NCBI GenBank assembly: GCA_963971575.1
Contig: OZ020616.1
Span: forward strand, 58,076,907 to 58,140,906
Length of the DNA stretch: 64,000 nucleotides
Source of the DNA: Liopterus haemorrhoidalis
Lineage: Eukaryota; Arthropoda; Insecta; Coleoptera; Dytiscidae
Direction of reading: 5' to 3'
The notes under the pieces are model-generated. The model saw only the letters and a program-made list of their open reading frames with translations. It was not told the origin of the DNA and ran no database searches. This document shows positions 39,331 to 50,611 of this stretch, piece after piece. Numbering within the stretch: the first letter of the stretch is position 1; the number at the start of each line of letters is the position of its first letter. Both the position numbers and the translations under genes were made by a program.

Positions 39331-39727
39331 AGGGAGGTATTGTGATCATACCGATTTTGACGTTTCGAGATTTCGATGGATCTCCACGAATTGAGGTCCC
39401 TACATAACGTTTTGACTATTTTTAGCCTTGAAGACGAGCTGTCTTCAAGTAAAGTAATTTAATGAGAAAAATAGAGAATTATTGCAACCTCTGTTCTACT
39501 GATCTTTTAATAAAGTTTTCCTTTATTTGACATGTGCGCATGCGCAGTTGATATATCCTTAATTTCTTTCTTTTATTAAAATACAGGCAACCTATATTTA
39601 ATTTAAATAACGGCAAAGCATTTTTTATTTAAAGCACCTTAATTTTGACAGGTCTTCTGTCAATGTAACCTCAAAATTAACAACGGAGTAAATTCGAACA
39701 AAAAATTGGTGACTTTTCTTGTGAGTA

Positions 39728-39960
39728 ATGATGCAAGCTAAAGATAAAAAACGTTGACGATTTAAATACGAGGACGATGTTATTCTTCTCCGAGAAATTG
39801 TGTCACGAAACCCTTTTGCGAATGGTTGTGCCGTATGCGAGTATGCCGTATGGGAAAAAAATAGTCTGTTGCAGTTAACTCATATAAGAGTTGCAGATAA
39901 CTTCTATATTCATTACGATTTCGATCTATCAATTTGGCATATTTGTCAAAATAAAGTATG
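39728..39960 (+). pseudogene. Myb/SANT-like DNA-binding protein, decayed
   Basis: From ATG 39,728 the frame reads MMQAKDKKR, a TGA stop, then RFKYEDDVILLREIVSRNPF and later VWEKN. The E-D-D-x-x-L-L-R-E-I-V-x-x-N-P-F pattern is a Myb/SANT-type N-terminus common in insect Harbinger-associated proteins. The rest is degraded. A Harbinger-like MITE lies 530 bp downstream, but a link is not shown. Confidence 0.42.
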
Positions 39961-40489
39961 AAGCAAGAGCACCGTTGCAATAACACTCTTTAAAACATCA
40001 TGAAAAATTTTAATACAGGATACTTTATTAGAGGTTTCTTTTAATAAAGTCAGCTTTTTTTCACTTTGCAATATCTCTCTAATATCATTTATTTTTTATA
40101 ATTGTTTCAGTGTTATTTAATTTATTTATATTCAACACATAAGAACTTCTAATAATATTTAATTAATCTAAATAAGCTGTTTTGCACTATTGCTCCAATG
40201 ATATTTGCAATCCTCTCCATTGATTCCAGTGACGATGTTATCTTACAGTCAATATTCTTGACTGAATTCGATATATTTCTGGAATTATTATTAATATTTT
40301 GTAAGACTTTTGGCATTTCTATTCGAAATAATCCGTTGTCAGAAATCTATTCTATCACAATATGTTAAAATTTTAAATTGGCGCCACTTATTTTCGATAA
40401 TGCCGAATACAAAACAACATCACAGGACAGTTTACGGAGACAGTTCAGTGTGCATAGGTGACATGATACATCTGACTGTCGAAAAGTTA

Positions 40490-41090
40490 TACCCTTTTCA
40501 CACTAGATCTTTAAGATCGGATGTTAAAGTGAATGTATCTTTAAACGCTAATGTGAAACCGTATGGCCTCGTCTAAACACAAGCGATGTTTAAGATAGAG
40601 ATCTGCGTCTTAAACTTCGTCCGCATTGCCAACTTAATTTCTATTATAAAAAAATACTCCTTGAATTTGTGCTGTCAACATTTTATATTATCATAAACAA
40701 GAATACTGTATTATATCGACGTTATAAGAAGTTTATACTTATTGTTATAATAAAATTATTTATTTTAATAATGTGTTTAATAAAATACAGAGCTACAATA
40801 ATTGAGATAAAATGTATCGACTTACATGTTAATACAGGTGTAATATATTCTTTATTGTAGCGCCTTTATTGTAGAATGAAATGAAATATCCTTAATTGTT
40901 TATAATAATTCAAAATGTGCGTCTGCGCAGACAGGTCAAAACTGGTAATTTCATGACGGTAACTTAAGGACAAAATTACTGTAGCTGATGACAGCACCGA
41001 GATTTAAACATCAAGTGTGAAAGCGTACCGATCTTAAACATCGGTGAACTTTAAGTTCACTAGTCTTAAAGATCTAGTGTGAAAAGGGTA
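40490..41090. mobile_element. PIF/Harbinger-type MITE with TTA target duplication
   Basis: Ends TACCCTTTTCACACTAGATC and GATCTAGTGTGAAAAGGGTA are inverted repeats. TTA stands on both sides (40,487-40,489 and 41,091-41,093). 601 bp. Further internal inverted pieces (AGATCGGATGTTAAAGTG and complement-like) extend the hairpin. Confidence 0.85.
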
Positions 41091-41093
41091 TTA

Positions 41094-41682
41094 CAGAATA
41101 GACCTCCAGATCTCTTTTTATATGACGTTAAATTTTGAGTAATTAAATTTATGATGATTTCATGTAAATAAATTATAAATGTTATAACAATATTTAGAAG
41201 TGTTAATCGAGCGAATATCTAGGATCTGCCGCCTACCGCCTACGTCAGTTAGCATTTGCATAGGTTGCTAAGTAAGGTGCTAGGTATCTACGTACGTCAA
41301 GACACAGATTGACATTTGACAAGGTGACAAGAATTATTTATTATTTATGTTTACCATTTACTTAATCACTTTCTTAATTATTACGTCAACGCCCAATTTC
41401 GTCACATACATTTAATTACTATTTATGTTATTATCATTCAGAATAATACAGTAAATTGGTGCTCTATATGGGGCAGTATGGGGTCGTGATATACAAAAGA
41501 TATGCTTTGAAAAACTAGCAAAATATGTACAGGATGTTAAAAAATTTAATCAGAAATTTTAAGGGCGTGCAGACGAGAGGCTCCTAAAGTGGTCGATACG
41601 GACACCTAGTGGTCGATATGACATTGTTAGGGGTCGATGAAAAAAAGTGGGTCTTTGTTATTCGTGAGCCGGTGGGCTAAAG
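41094..41682. other. Unassigned sequence
   Basis: The part at 41,215-41,335 is GC-richer and holds repeated CTACGTCAG/CTACGTACGTCA phrases. No coding frame recognised. Confidence 0.3.
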
Positions 41683-41686
41683 TTAA

Positions 41687-42956
41687 GGGGTAACACCGCA
41701 GTAACGGTCGAAAAATAATCTCTTTTTGACAATTTTTTTCGGAAACCTGGAGCGGGAGTAGGAAATTTCCGTTAAAGGGCTTTATTGAGCACACATTGAA
41801 GTATGAGAAAAAAAATTTTCATTATCAGTTTCATACAAAATGGCGGCGATAGCGCCGATCTTCAAATAAGCCTTTTTTTTTAAATTGATAAACCGGCGAA
41901 AAGATTTAGCGCAAACGATGAGACCTGGAACAAAAAGGAAACAAAGTTCATTATTCACATATAATTAGCTATAGAATCACGTAGGCATTTTTATTTAAAC
42001 TGATTTTTGTAGAAATGGCGCACTTTTGAATTGTTTATAGTTGTTTATAATTGTTTATAATTGTTTATAAAAAAAAGTTTACATCCAATCAAAAAACGGC
42101 TACGTGATGCTCAAGATATTGCATTTACAAAGCTAGAAAAAAAATTTGAGACTGATCGGAGCAATAGTTTTCGAGTTATGATTTCGCCCAACTTGAAAAA
42201 AGTAGTTTTGAGAAAAACGTGTTTAAAGTTTTATGTGCATTTAAATCATAAAAATGTTATATGTACCTTTAATCAGCGATGCCTGCACCATACATTTGGC
42301 CATCCATGTTGATGCTCGCCTCTTCCGCCTCCTTTCTAGATGCTTTTATTGACAATCGAGCCTTTTTCGCAGCATCAGACAGTGACATCTCAGAATATCG
42401 AACACGACGCTCGTCCGCCTCAACGCAGAAATTGTAGCAGTTGTAGCCAATTTTCATATCTAAATTCTCCATGAGCCTCATTATACTCGATAAGCCATCA
42501 TTATAAATGCCCACGGCGATATATACTGCAGTCTCAAGTACTTTCTTCCCACTAGAACTTGATTTCGGAGCCATCGAATTTTTTCTGCCAAAATTCACAT
42601 GATTTACAATACTTAGATTTCACTAAGACATCTATAACTTTACTAGGTAGACATCTATAACTTACCTGGTGGTCTTCTGTGAAACTATGAGCCCTATAGC
42701 TCCAAAGGTAACAGGCCCAATCATCATTTCAACCGGTAACACTAATATATAAGAGATGACAACAAGCGCGCAGAGGGCGGTAAGCTATGTGCTTAGCGCG
42801 TGTTGTAGACGTTGCCGGAAAATCGAGAATTTGTCGTTATAAAAATGTTTTTCAGCTATATAACTAGTAGAATACTGTTTTTGAATATATAAAGGTTCGT
42901 TTAGAGCTATAAAAAAAAATTGGATTTTTTGAACCGGTTACTGTGGTGTTACCCCT
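41687..42956 (-). mobile_element. TTAA-targeting DNA transposon, internally deleted
   Basis: Ends GGGGTAACACCGCAGTAACG and TTACTGTGGTGTTACCCC are inverted repeats. Both are flanked by TTAA (41,683-41,686 and 42,957-42,960). 1,270 bp. The minus strand keeps a transposase C-terminus. TTAA occurs in piggyBac and Kolobok. The protein tail does not look like piggyBac, so Kolobok-like is my tentative call. Confidence 0.8.
42269..42598 (-). pseudogene. Transposase C-terminal fragment of the TTAA element
   Basis: Minus strand: KKVLETAVYIAVGIYNDGLS then MKIGYNCYNFCVEADERRVR, a charged helix rich in Lys/Arg/Glu, and the end GQMYGAGIAD. This pattern is the end of a family of insect DDE transposases (Kolobok- or Mutator-like); the family assignment is from memory. 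The catalytic core is deleted. Reading starts only at a chance ATG. Confidence 0.55.
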
Positions 42957-43029
42957 TAAGGCCAAGGTCAGTACATTTACTATTCTTTCGGATTTCTCAT
43001 CCCATTTGATCATCTATTGGAAAATAAAT

Positions 43030-44075
43030 AAATTCAATTTTGCTCTTTTACAATTGATCAAGGTTACAAGCTACTTGACCTGTAAAATAATCTACTTCTC
43101 ATATGTACAGTCCACCTTAGCATATGGTATTACACTATGGGGCAACTCTGTAGATTCATTAAGATTGTTTCGATTGCAGAAACGATCTATTCAAAAATAA
43201 TCTTAAGCAAAGTTAAGTGGAGTATAGGGAAATCGGCGAAACAGTGCAGTTGCGTCACTTGAAACGTCACCAAAAAATGTGACGTCAGGTTTAGTACGTT
43301 TACATTCGTCTATTTAACGAATGTAATATTCGTACGCTGTCACTTGTATCGAAATTAAATGAAAATATAAGAATAAGAACAGAATAGAAATAAATAAACT
43401 ATTCTAATAGGCAAAATATTCCTAGAAAGGGCTGATGTGATCCAAAAATACGATCAAAGAAAAGAAAATAAAAATAAGTTGAATATAAACTAAAAACTAT
43501 GCAGTACACACAAAATCAAATAAGAAATATACAGCTAAACACAAAACTCCTAAATAAACAACAAACTAAATAAAAAAGGTTTTTAGAAATTACTATAAGT
43601 TAGATAAATAGACATAAGTCAGTATCAAAACACAACAGACGTATTATTAAATGACAAATGTAAATCGTTTTATTTATGGATACCAATGCGAATGTTCCTT
43701 TATTAAATAAACACATTTGTAAATCTTCAAAATGACTATCGAACACAAACTAAATATGACTTCAATAGGTATGTTTTAATAAAATGATAGAATAAAGAGC
43801 AATATTAGTCTATAATTCACATGCAAAATAAATCGATTTGGTTATTTTTTCGCCACTAAGTTTGTCATTGAAGTTATGACGCAAAATGACGAACTGCGCT
43901 GTTTCTGCAACTGAGCTATACCTCATGCAGCGAGCTTTTCATACATTATGATATATTGACACTCCCATCGCTCTATATTTTAAATATACTGAAACACATT
44001 AAAGAAAACATCACAAGTCGATGTGATAAATATTCTACAGATCTTCTCAAGACATTTTGACCAATGTCGACCATC
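43030..44075 (+). pseudogene. Jockey-like reverse transcriptase fragment, interrupted
   Basis: The first part reads FSYVQSTLAYGITLWGNSVD, then RLFRLQKRSIQK, ending near 43,224. The protein resumes at 43,919 with ILTLPSLYILNILKHIKEN after a 694-bp insertion. This is the C-terminal thumb/linker region of a Jockey-like reverse transcriptase, with frameshifts. Confidence 0.75.
43225..43918. mobile_element. TA-flanked element inside the reverse transcriptase
   Basis: The left end TAGGGAAATCGGCGAAACAG (then TGCAGTTGCGTCA) and right end GACGAACTGCGCTGTTTCTG (to GAGCTA) are imperfect inverted repeats. TA occurs on each side. The reverse transcriptase reads through once it is removed. No coding. Possibly a pogo-type MITE. 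Confidence 0.65.
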
Positions 44076-44317
44076 ACGATAATGCGTCACACTTCACTTA
44101 TAGTTGGGCAGTTTTTGGAGAAAAACATTACTTTCATTCCCCATGTACCATAATAGCCTGAATTGGCTACCGGCAACATTTTTTATTTTATTATTGTACA
44201 TTTTACGGTTATTATACTTTTTTGTGAATAGTAACTAGCCAACTGTTGCCAACCGTATGACTCCATGACCAGCCGATAGAACTGTGAGGTAAAATTTACA
44301 GTATGGATGCACCAGAA

Positions 44318-44444
44318 CAGAGGTTTTCAACCTCTAGTCCGTGATTGCAATTTTTTTACCTGTGGTGGTATGTAAAAAGTAGGATAACGAACAACTAATT
44401 TTAATCCATTTGGTTCACGGTTTAAAAAAGTTGAAAACCACTTT
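44318..44444. mobile_element. Short hAT-like MITE
   Basis: CAGAGGTTTTCAACCTCTAG at the left and TTTAAAAAAGTTGAAAACCA at the right form imperfect inverted ends with GTCCGTGA/TTCACGG just inside. No target duplication is visible. Confidence 0.55.
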
Positions 44445-44471
44445 ACTAGAGTATCTGTATTGTTCAGATAT

Positions 44472-44589
44472 ACCTGAACGTGTGTATCAGGCATTTAAAG
44501 ACGTTACAGAAGAAGAGATTCAAAATCTTGACCTTATTAATGATTTATTTCTGTTGCGTCCTGCGTATCTCAAATTAACTGTCTTTTAA
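44472..44589 (+). CDS. Possible terminal exon or transposase tail, unidentified
   Basis: After GTATTGTTCAG, an acceptor-like site, a frame reads IPERVYQAFKDVTEEEIQNL and DLINDLFLLRPAYLKLTVF, ending in TAA at 44,587-44,589. The composition looks coding, but I cannot assign it. A host 3' exon and a transposase C-terminus are both possible. Confidence 0.35.
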
Positions 44590-45212
44590 GTTTGGTGTGA
44601 GATTGTTTAATTGAAATAAAGAAAGATATAAAGCAATGATATGTATCGACATGAGTTGTTATTGTACTTATAGTTACTCTTATAATAGTAATAATTCAGT
44701 CAATTGTCGAAGGTCTTAAATAAGCTCGATGTCAGAACGATGGATGCAAATTGAAATAACAAGGTTGTTAGCGCGATGCGACAACGAAAACGTCAATTCA
44801 ATTATGCGTAAGTGGAGCCCGAGACGTGACCCCACAACAGATGCGCCACGATAGTTTATGGGGCACAGTGGCGCAAACACGGGGCAAACAAACAACTAAA
44901 ACAACATTAAAATCATATACCAAATTATAGCAACCTTCAAATGAGTCAACGAAATACGTGGAGACGAACAATCCTGAATAAAAAAGAGGTAGCAGATGAG
45001 TTAAAGATAGCAGTATTGATATAGAAGATTATTTTTAAAAAAATGTGTCAGTTTCATTATTGAACAAGTGCTGGTACAGTCGTGTCGAATAATTTTGGCG
45101 TCTAATGTAGACCATACTTACCCGTCCATGGTATACACTCAGAAAACAGTTCACGTTTCAAGGATTATAAAACGATACTCGCAAAATAAATCTCCGGGGT
45201 GCGTATTACATA
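44590..45212. other. Unassigned sequence
   Basis: 44,760-44,890 is GC-richer than average with no recognised frame. Confidence 0.3.
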
Positions 45213-45538
45213 AAGTCCGTTTACCATAACTATAAAATGACGTCACAGTTGAAAAACTCACCTTGTTGCCAATTCGTAAACTGTCAAAAAAAGTTAAATT
45301 AGGTTAAAAATCTTTCTATCCCATAGAAATTGAAGTGAGCTCGAAACAATAATGGGTGTGGCCTTAACAACGATTGAACAATCCAATTTCAAACTGGCAA
45401 CATTAAAAAAATGTACCAATATTAAATAAATAAATGTACTAACTGAGTTATGGATTGATGTTGATTAAAACATATCATAACGTTAGTACTTAAATTAACC
45501 AAGTGTGACGTCATCTCATAGTTATCGTAAACCGACTT
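45213..45538. mobile_element. MITE with 35-bp inverted ends
   Basis: Left AAGTCCGTTTACCATAACTA then AAATGACGTCACA, right TGTGACGTCATCTCATAGTT then ATCGTAAACCGACTT. 326 bp. The flanking target duplication is unclear. Confidence 0.75.
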
Positions 45539-46110
45539 TTAAAATTTCCATTTTACCACAAACTTTCGGGCTAAATCGAGCCAGCGCATTATATGTATTT
45601 ATTTGGTTTTATCTAAATTTTTTATTCAATATTTAACAGCTACAAAAACTAATTAACAATGTTTGAAAGTATCAAAAAAAAAAAAACTAATATTTTCTTA
45701 ACTTAAAGAACATGAATCGTTACAATTTAAAAATACATAATTTTGTAAAACCTGCATTATTTAATATACTATGGTCTATGGTGTTAAAGAAACTTCATCG
45801 TACACGAAAAAATAAACTTTTAATCTTTTTATAAACCTTATGTCCTTCGTTTTACATGTTAATTATTTACGATTATTTTTTGGTTAAATTATAGTATTAC
45901 AAAATAAGTATCTATCTCTAAGGATTTACATAAAAATAACACTATCTGAATAACTCAAGATTTACACGATGATTTGGTTAAAAATAGTGAACTTTTTTTC
46001 TTGTTTTAAATGACATTTTTAACCAAACTGAGAAAGAACTTTTACACTTATGAATTTTTTGTTGTTAACTTTTTAAATGGCATAACAATGAGAATATTAA
46101 AGAACACTAT
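45539..46110. other. Unassigned AT-rich sequence
   Basis: A phrase near 45,800 (AAAAAATAAACTTTTAATC) recurs near 46,555 around the next fragment. It might be the edge of a repeat, but ends are not defined. Confidence 0.3.
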
Positions 46111-46400
46111 TTATATTTTACTTAAAATGAAACGGGTTTTGTTAATTTTCACTTTCCATTTGAGCACAAAATGAATGATTTTCCTCACTCCTGTTTCCAA
46201 TCGATGTATTATGATGTTGATTCTATTTGACTCAGACAGTACTGCTGTGTCACCTGCAAACAGTAGATAAAGAATATGATCCAGTTTCGGAAAATCATTA
46301 ATATATGTGTAAAAGAGGATAAGACCTAAGATAGAGCCCTGTGGCACTCCGATAGCAACTTCGTGCTTCTTATTATCGTTTGGAAGCTTCGACCATGTAT
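46111..46400 (-). pseudogene. Non-LTR reverse transcriptase fragment
   Basis: The minus strand reads VPQGSILGLILFYTYINDFP, then LYLLFAGDTAVLSESN and VLKWKVKINKTR. Compared with the family, the catalytic FADDT motif appears as FAGDT: one of the two catalytic Asp residues is replaced by Gly. Both ends are truncated. Jockey-like. Confidence 0.8.
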
Positions 46401-47384
46401 GTAGAAATTTATCACAGTATATATCTTCATTTATTCAGTCAGTATTTATGAAATATTACTTTTTAACCAGTATGTAAGTGTAAAATTCACACTAAATTTA
46501 ACCAAAAAAGAAGTGTAAATAATTAATACGAAAAGCTAGGGAGTTCATGGTACACTAAAAAATAAACTTTTAGTCCCTTTAACGCTAGTGTGGCTGAAGT
46601 CCCTTTTTTAGAGTGTGGCAACGAAAGGCGAAAATGTGAAATAAAATACTAAGATTGCAAAAATTCAAACCGCAGTTTTTTACTTCTAACAATTTTCTAA
46701 ATTTTTTTTTGTTATAAATTTCTTCGGTTTATCTCCGGCACTGCGTTGGTATATTTTGTAAAGTAGGTGTAAGTATGTAAGTAAGCAATTACATATGAAC
46801 ACGTGCTTGGGCATACGAATTAATTAATAAACTTGTCTGACGCTGAGAATTGAGATTTAAATTTTATTGTCGACGTGAGTGCTGAAAACATGTAATTACT
46901 CAAATATTCGTCATTATTAATCATCTTGATGAAAATAAATTGTCATTGATAAATTAACAATTACAACTTTATTCATTCACTAGAAATCAACAGAAAATAT
47001 AGTTACTTATTTATTTGATACATATTTTTTGCTTAATGAACTAATAGCGAAAATATTTTTATGCAAATTCCAAAGATAAATAAATGCAAAAATTCGACCT
47101 AATGATATAATTTTTAATTTATTTATTATTCTTGGGCAATAAATATTTATAATAAATATTATAAACTGTCAGGTGTGTCTAAAGAAAAAATTAATTTGAA
47201 TATATAATGTTTAATGTTACAAATTTTTCTATTACGAAAAAACTTTTATTGTTCATTACTAGTCTATAAATTAATTGTTAGTAGTTTAAATAAAAGTAGA
47301 AAAACATTAACTAGAAATTAATAGCAATGTTGTTCATAAGAAGAATTAATAGCAATTCTTGTCATCGAATATTGCTATCTAGCG
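46401..47384. other. Unassigned AT-rich sequence
   Basis: No recognised gene or element end over about 1 kb. Confidence 0.35.
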
Positions 47385-47455
47385 CAGTGTTTCTCAACCT
47401 TTTCTGCCATGGGACCCCCCCAAATAACATAAATATTGTCTGCGCCCCCCCTATA
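47385..47455 (+). mobile_element. hAT-type left terminal fragment
   Basis: CAGTGTTTCTCAACCTTTTC followed by a C-rich stretch (GGGACCCCCCC). The matching right end is not found. A mariner-like piece begins just to its right. Confidence 0.5.
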
Positions 47456-47475
47456 TAATATATATATACATATAC

Positions 47476-48060
47476 AGGTGTTTGTTTGAAACGGGGCACC
47501 CCGAAAATCTCCTTTATTTGTAAAGATACAAAAAATCTTCAGAACAAAAGTTAAATTAGACAAAAAGGCCCATCTAAAGGTTACTATAAGAATTCTGAGG
47601 CACTTCCGGTTTCACCGGAAATGATGTCAACTTTTGATCTAGCATAGGGAATCGATAATTTTATATTTTTTTCCTAAAAGTACATTAAATTAGCTTTACA
47701 ATGACACCAAAAAGTCATATTTTTATGTTAACCATTTCAAAATGGCGACCATTTATTTACAAAATAATAATCAACATAAGTTTTACAAAGTTGAACGTAG
47801 CAAGCTTTGAAAACAATAAAAAAAGAAACAAAATATCTCTAAAATAAACGACGAAACGGTATTTAAAAGATAGAGTGTATCGGACAACACCAACGACGAT
47901 AAAAGATTTAGAAGAAAGGGTTAGAAGTGCAATCCGGGATATCCAAGAGTGTACTCTTATAAGGACGACTTATAGGTTCAACTTATGTAAAACTTATGTT
48001 GATTATTATTTTGTAAATAAATGGTCGTCATTTTGAAATGGTTAACATAAAAGTATGATT
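47476..48060. mobile_element. Head-to-head mariner-like fragments (module copy 2)
   Basis: Starting at TA with CAGGTGTTTGTTTGAAACGG, the dispersed module runs on the minus strand to about 47,845. The plus strand then has a transposase end and part of the same module again (CTTATGTTGATTATTATTTT, to about 48,060). The result is a large inverted structure. Confidence 0.65.
47868..48010 (+). pseudogene. Mariner/IS630-type transposase C-terminal fragment
   Basis: The plus frame reads RRYLKDRVYRTTPTTIKDLE and ERVRSAIRDIQECTL. This is the usual end of a Tc1/mariner-type transposase just after the third catalytic Asp. It links the dispersed module to a transposase family. Confidence 0.65.
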
Positions 48061-48196
48061 TTTTGCTAGCATTTACTGCTAGCGTTTAGCAGTATAACGC
48101 GAAGGTGCAAATCGAGCATACCTATTGTTGCTTAAGCGGAAATTCTATTGCGCATATCAAAGACAAACATGAGAAATTATAAGCAAAAATCTAGTG

Positions 48197-48330
48197 CAGC
48201 GTTTCCCAACCGCCGGTCCTCGGACCGGTACCGCTCCGTGAGTTTTTTTTGCCGGTCCGCGAGATTTTGTTACAAAATCTCCGGGTTTGGAGGGGAGGAC
48301 CTTTTTTTTTGCTCATCATTTTGGAGGTAT
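48197..48330 (+). mobile_element. hAT-type left end fragment with shared module
   Basis: CAGCGTTTCCCAACCGCCGG matches the ends of the MITE at 35,523. It continues into GGACC-T-run-GCTCATCATTTTGGAGG, the complement of the module in the 8.2- and 63.3-kb loci. No right end. Confidence 0.5.
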
Positions 48331-48596
48331 TGATCTTTTTTAACACTCATTCGTAATTAATGAACCCCCCCTCCCCCTATTAATCTATTAAAGTTTACTG
48401 TACTTATAATTCCACTATATTCTTACTTTTTAGAATGTCACAAGACCGAGAAAAATATTGTGTATTCGAAGAATTGTTATTAAAAGTGATATGATAAATG
48501 ATATTGATATGTAGTTATTTAAATTAAAAAGTACTATATTGAAAGTCATTTCAATGATCGTTTATCATTTTAAGTTATGCAAGTGTAGACACACAC

Positions 48597-48645
48597 ATAC
48601 ATACATACATACAGACAGACAGACACACTGACACACACAGATGTT
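48597..48645. repeat. CATA/CAGA/CACA microsatellite
   Basis: Runs of ACAT, then ACAG, then ACAC units. Confidence 0.85.
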
Positions 48646-48767
48646 AGAATATATAAATTAAATGTTTATTTTACGCTGTCACATACTTAAACAAACGTAG
48701 TGATTTGTAAATAATTAATTAAAAATTTAATTAATTTAACAATTATACGGTTTAATTTAATAGAATA

Positions 48768-49046
48768 CCGTATTTTTCGGACGATAAAAGGCATCACAAA
48801 TTTATGAGACAATTTTTAGAAAAAATATTTATTATTACAATAACTTGTAGCAGCAACATTCTGTTCATCTTCACTCCACTATCACTCGTCTCGTTAATGT
48901 CACTGTTCGTATTATTTTCTTCTGAACTCTTGTCAATCTCTTCAAAAACCAAGTCATCTTCGATACTATCCAATGCGTTGCTTATACCGCATTTTTTAAA
49001 AGACTTTATAGTCTCTTTACAGCGTCCCATGAATTTTTTACCCAGA
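48768..49046 (-). pseudogene. Pogo/Tigger-like transposase C-terminus
   Basis: The outer end CCGTATTTTTCGGACGATAA follows TA at 48,766-48,767. Minus strand inside: IKSFKKCGISNALDSIEDDL then an acidic stretch (EEIDKSSEENN). KSFKKCGISNALDG-type sequence marks the end of pogo/Tigger transposases. It is cut at 49,047 by the start of a mariner element. Confidence 0.8.
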
Positions 49047-49048
49047 TA

Positions 49049-49990
49049 CAAGGTGTCTCAAAAGAAATTTTATATTTATTTAGCTTACTGCGTGAACGCA
49101 ACGTATCCGAGGGGCGCGGGGGTTATGTTAATCGGTAGCCTGGCTCTTGGGAATTTAGTCGCTATGGAGCGTTTCTCGGGAGCAAACTGCGCGTTATGCG
49201 TGCGAGAGTTTTACAAAAACGGTGATTCGGCGACTGTAGCGCGTAGAAAATTCTGCAGTATTCGAGGTTTTCGCCACTTAAATGATGCGCCAAGCATTCC
49301 TCTCATTCGACATTGGGTTAAAAAGTTTGAAGAGACTGGTACAACGCTGGATAAATCAAAATCCGGGCGACCTAGGTCATCAAGAACGGTAGAAAACGTG
49401 GAGAATGTTAATCAGTCTATTCGTGACGACCCGAACCTTTCAATTCGGAAGCGCGCAAATGCTTTAAATGTGCATAGATCATCATTACATCGCATTATGC
49501 ACAAAGACCTAAAGCTGCACCCCTACAAAATTCAATTGGTGCAAGAATTAAAGCCCCAAGATGCCAGTCAGAGGCTTAATTTCGTAAATCAGGTGATTGA
49601 GCGATTTTCAACGTTTACCAACATTTTGTTTTCGGATGAAGCTCATTTTCATCTTAATGGCCACGTAAATAAGCTGAACTGCCGCTACTAGAGTGCAACG
49701 AATCCGATACGCAAACATCAGAAACCCCTACATTCGCCTAAAGTGACCGTATGGGCTGCGATGTCGGCGCGAGGAATTATCGGCCCTTACTTTTTTGAAT
49801 ACGAAAGGGGGCGTGCAGTTACAGTGAATTCAGAGCGTTATGTGGAGATGTTAGACAACTTCTTGGTACCTGAACTGCAAAACTTTCCTGGCTATAACCA
49901 AAGAACATGGTTCCAACAGGACGGAGCAACTTCACACACGTCCAATATGTCTCTGCCACGTGTTCGTGAAATTTTAGCCTAAAATGCACC
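49049..49990 (+). mobile_element. Mariner-type element, 3' truncated
   Basis: Starts after TA (49,047) with CAAGGTGTCTCAAAAG. Carries most of a transposase gene but ends abruptly after 49,982 without a 3' terminal repeat. It landed next to or within the pogo remnant. Confidence 0.7.
49164..49982 (+). pseudogene. Mariner/IS630 transposase, one stop codon and truncated
   Basis: From ATG 49,164: MERFSGANCALCVREFYKNG, helix-turn-helix, linker SKSGRPRSSRTVENV, second helix-turn-helix (SIRKRANALNVHRSSLHRIM). The first catalytic Asp is in LFSDEAHFHLNG and the second in WFQQDGATSHTS. A TAG at 49,689 interrupts the frame where the family has Trp (after NCRY). The third catalytic residue and C-terminus are absent. 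About 272 of roughly 340 residues remain. Upstream in-frame codons to 48,804 belong to the pogo remnant and are not part of this gene. Confidence 0.9.
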
Positions 49991-50611
49991 CCAATTAAAG
50001 ATTTTGCAATTAATGTACAAATAATTAGGAATACATCTTTTCTCAAATCTGGAATACTTTGTAGTGTTGATAACCTTGACTATTTCATTCTACGTAACAG
50101 TGCCTAGTGCGAATTGAATTCTTTTCCGGTTATGATCATATCGAATAATAGCTATGAGTCTATCATAGTTACAGTTCATGACATAAATTGACATTTTCTA
50201 TCATCTAAATTATAAATTAAATCATCGACTGGAAAAAATGATGACTGTTGACATTTCTTTTTTTTCAGTTGGTAATACTGCAATTAGGTTAGTCATAAAA
50301 TCGATTACAATTACCTAGAAATACATAAATTATAATCAATTTGGGGGAGCGTGTGACAAAACAGCATTATTAATAGTGAGAAATACGTTTCTGAAATTGA
50401 AAAAAATATGAAATTTATTAATATACTCCCTCCCGAAAATATGGTATAGATTTTGTTTTTTTTTTTCGAAAATATGATATACATTTACATTTTAATTAGT
50501 AAGAATGATTTTATTTATGAAATGGTTCCAAATATCTACAAAAAGTTTTAATTTAATATGGACGTGGCTGTCTCCACAGCTTGTATGGAACATGATAATG
50601 TTGTCCTAGAC
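49991..50611. other. Unassigned AT-rich sequence
   Basis: No feature recognised. Confidence 0.35.

Noticed and set aside
42061..42312. Plus-strand frame MFIKKSLHPIKKRLRD
   Set aside because: It lies opposite and beside the minus-strand transposase tail within the TTAA element and has no recognisable motif.
48804..49163. N-terminal 120 codons of the 295-codon plus-strand frame
   Set aside because: This part is antisense to the pogo remnant and leader of the mariner. The transposase itself starts at MERFSG (49,164).
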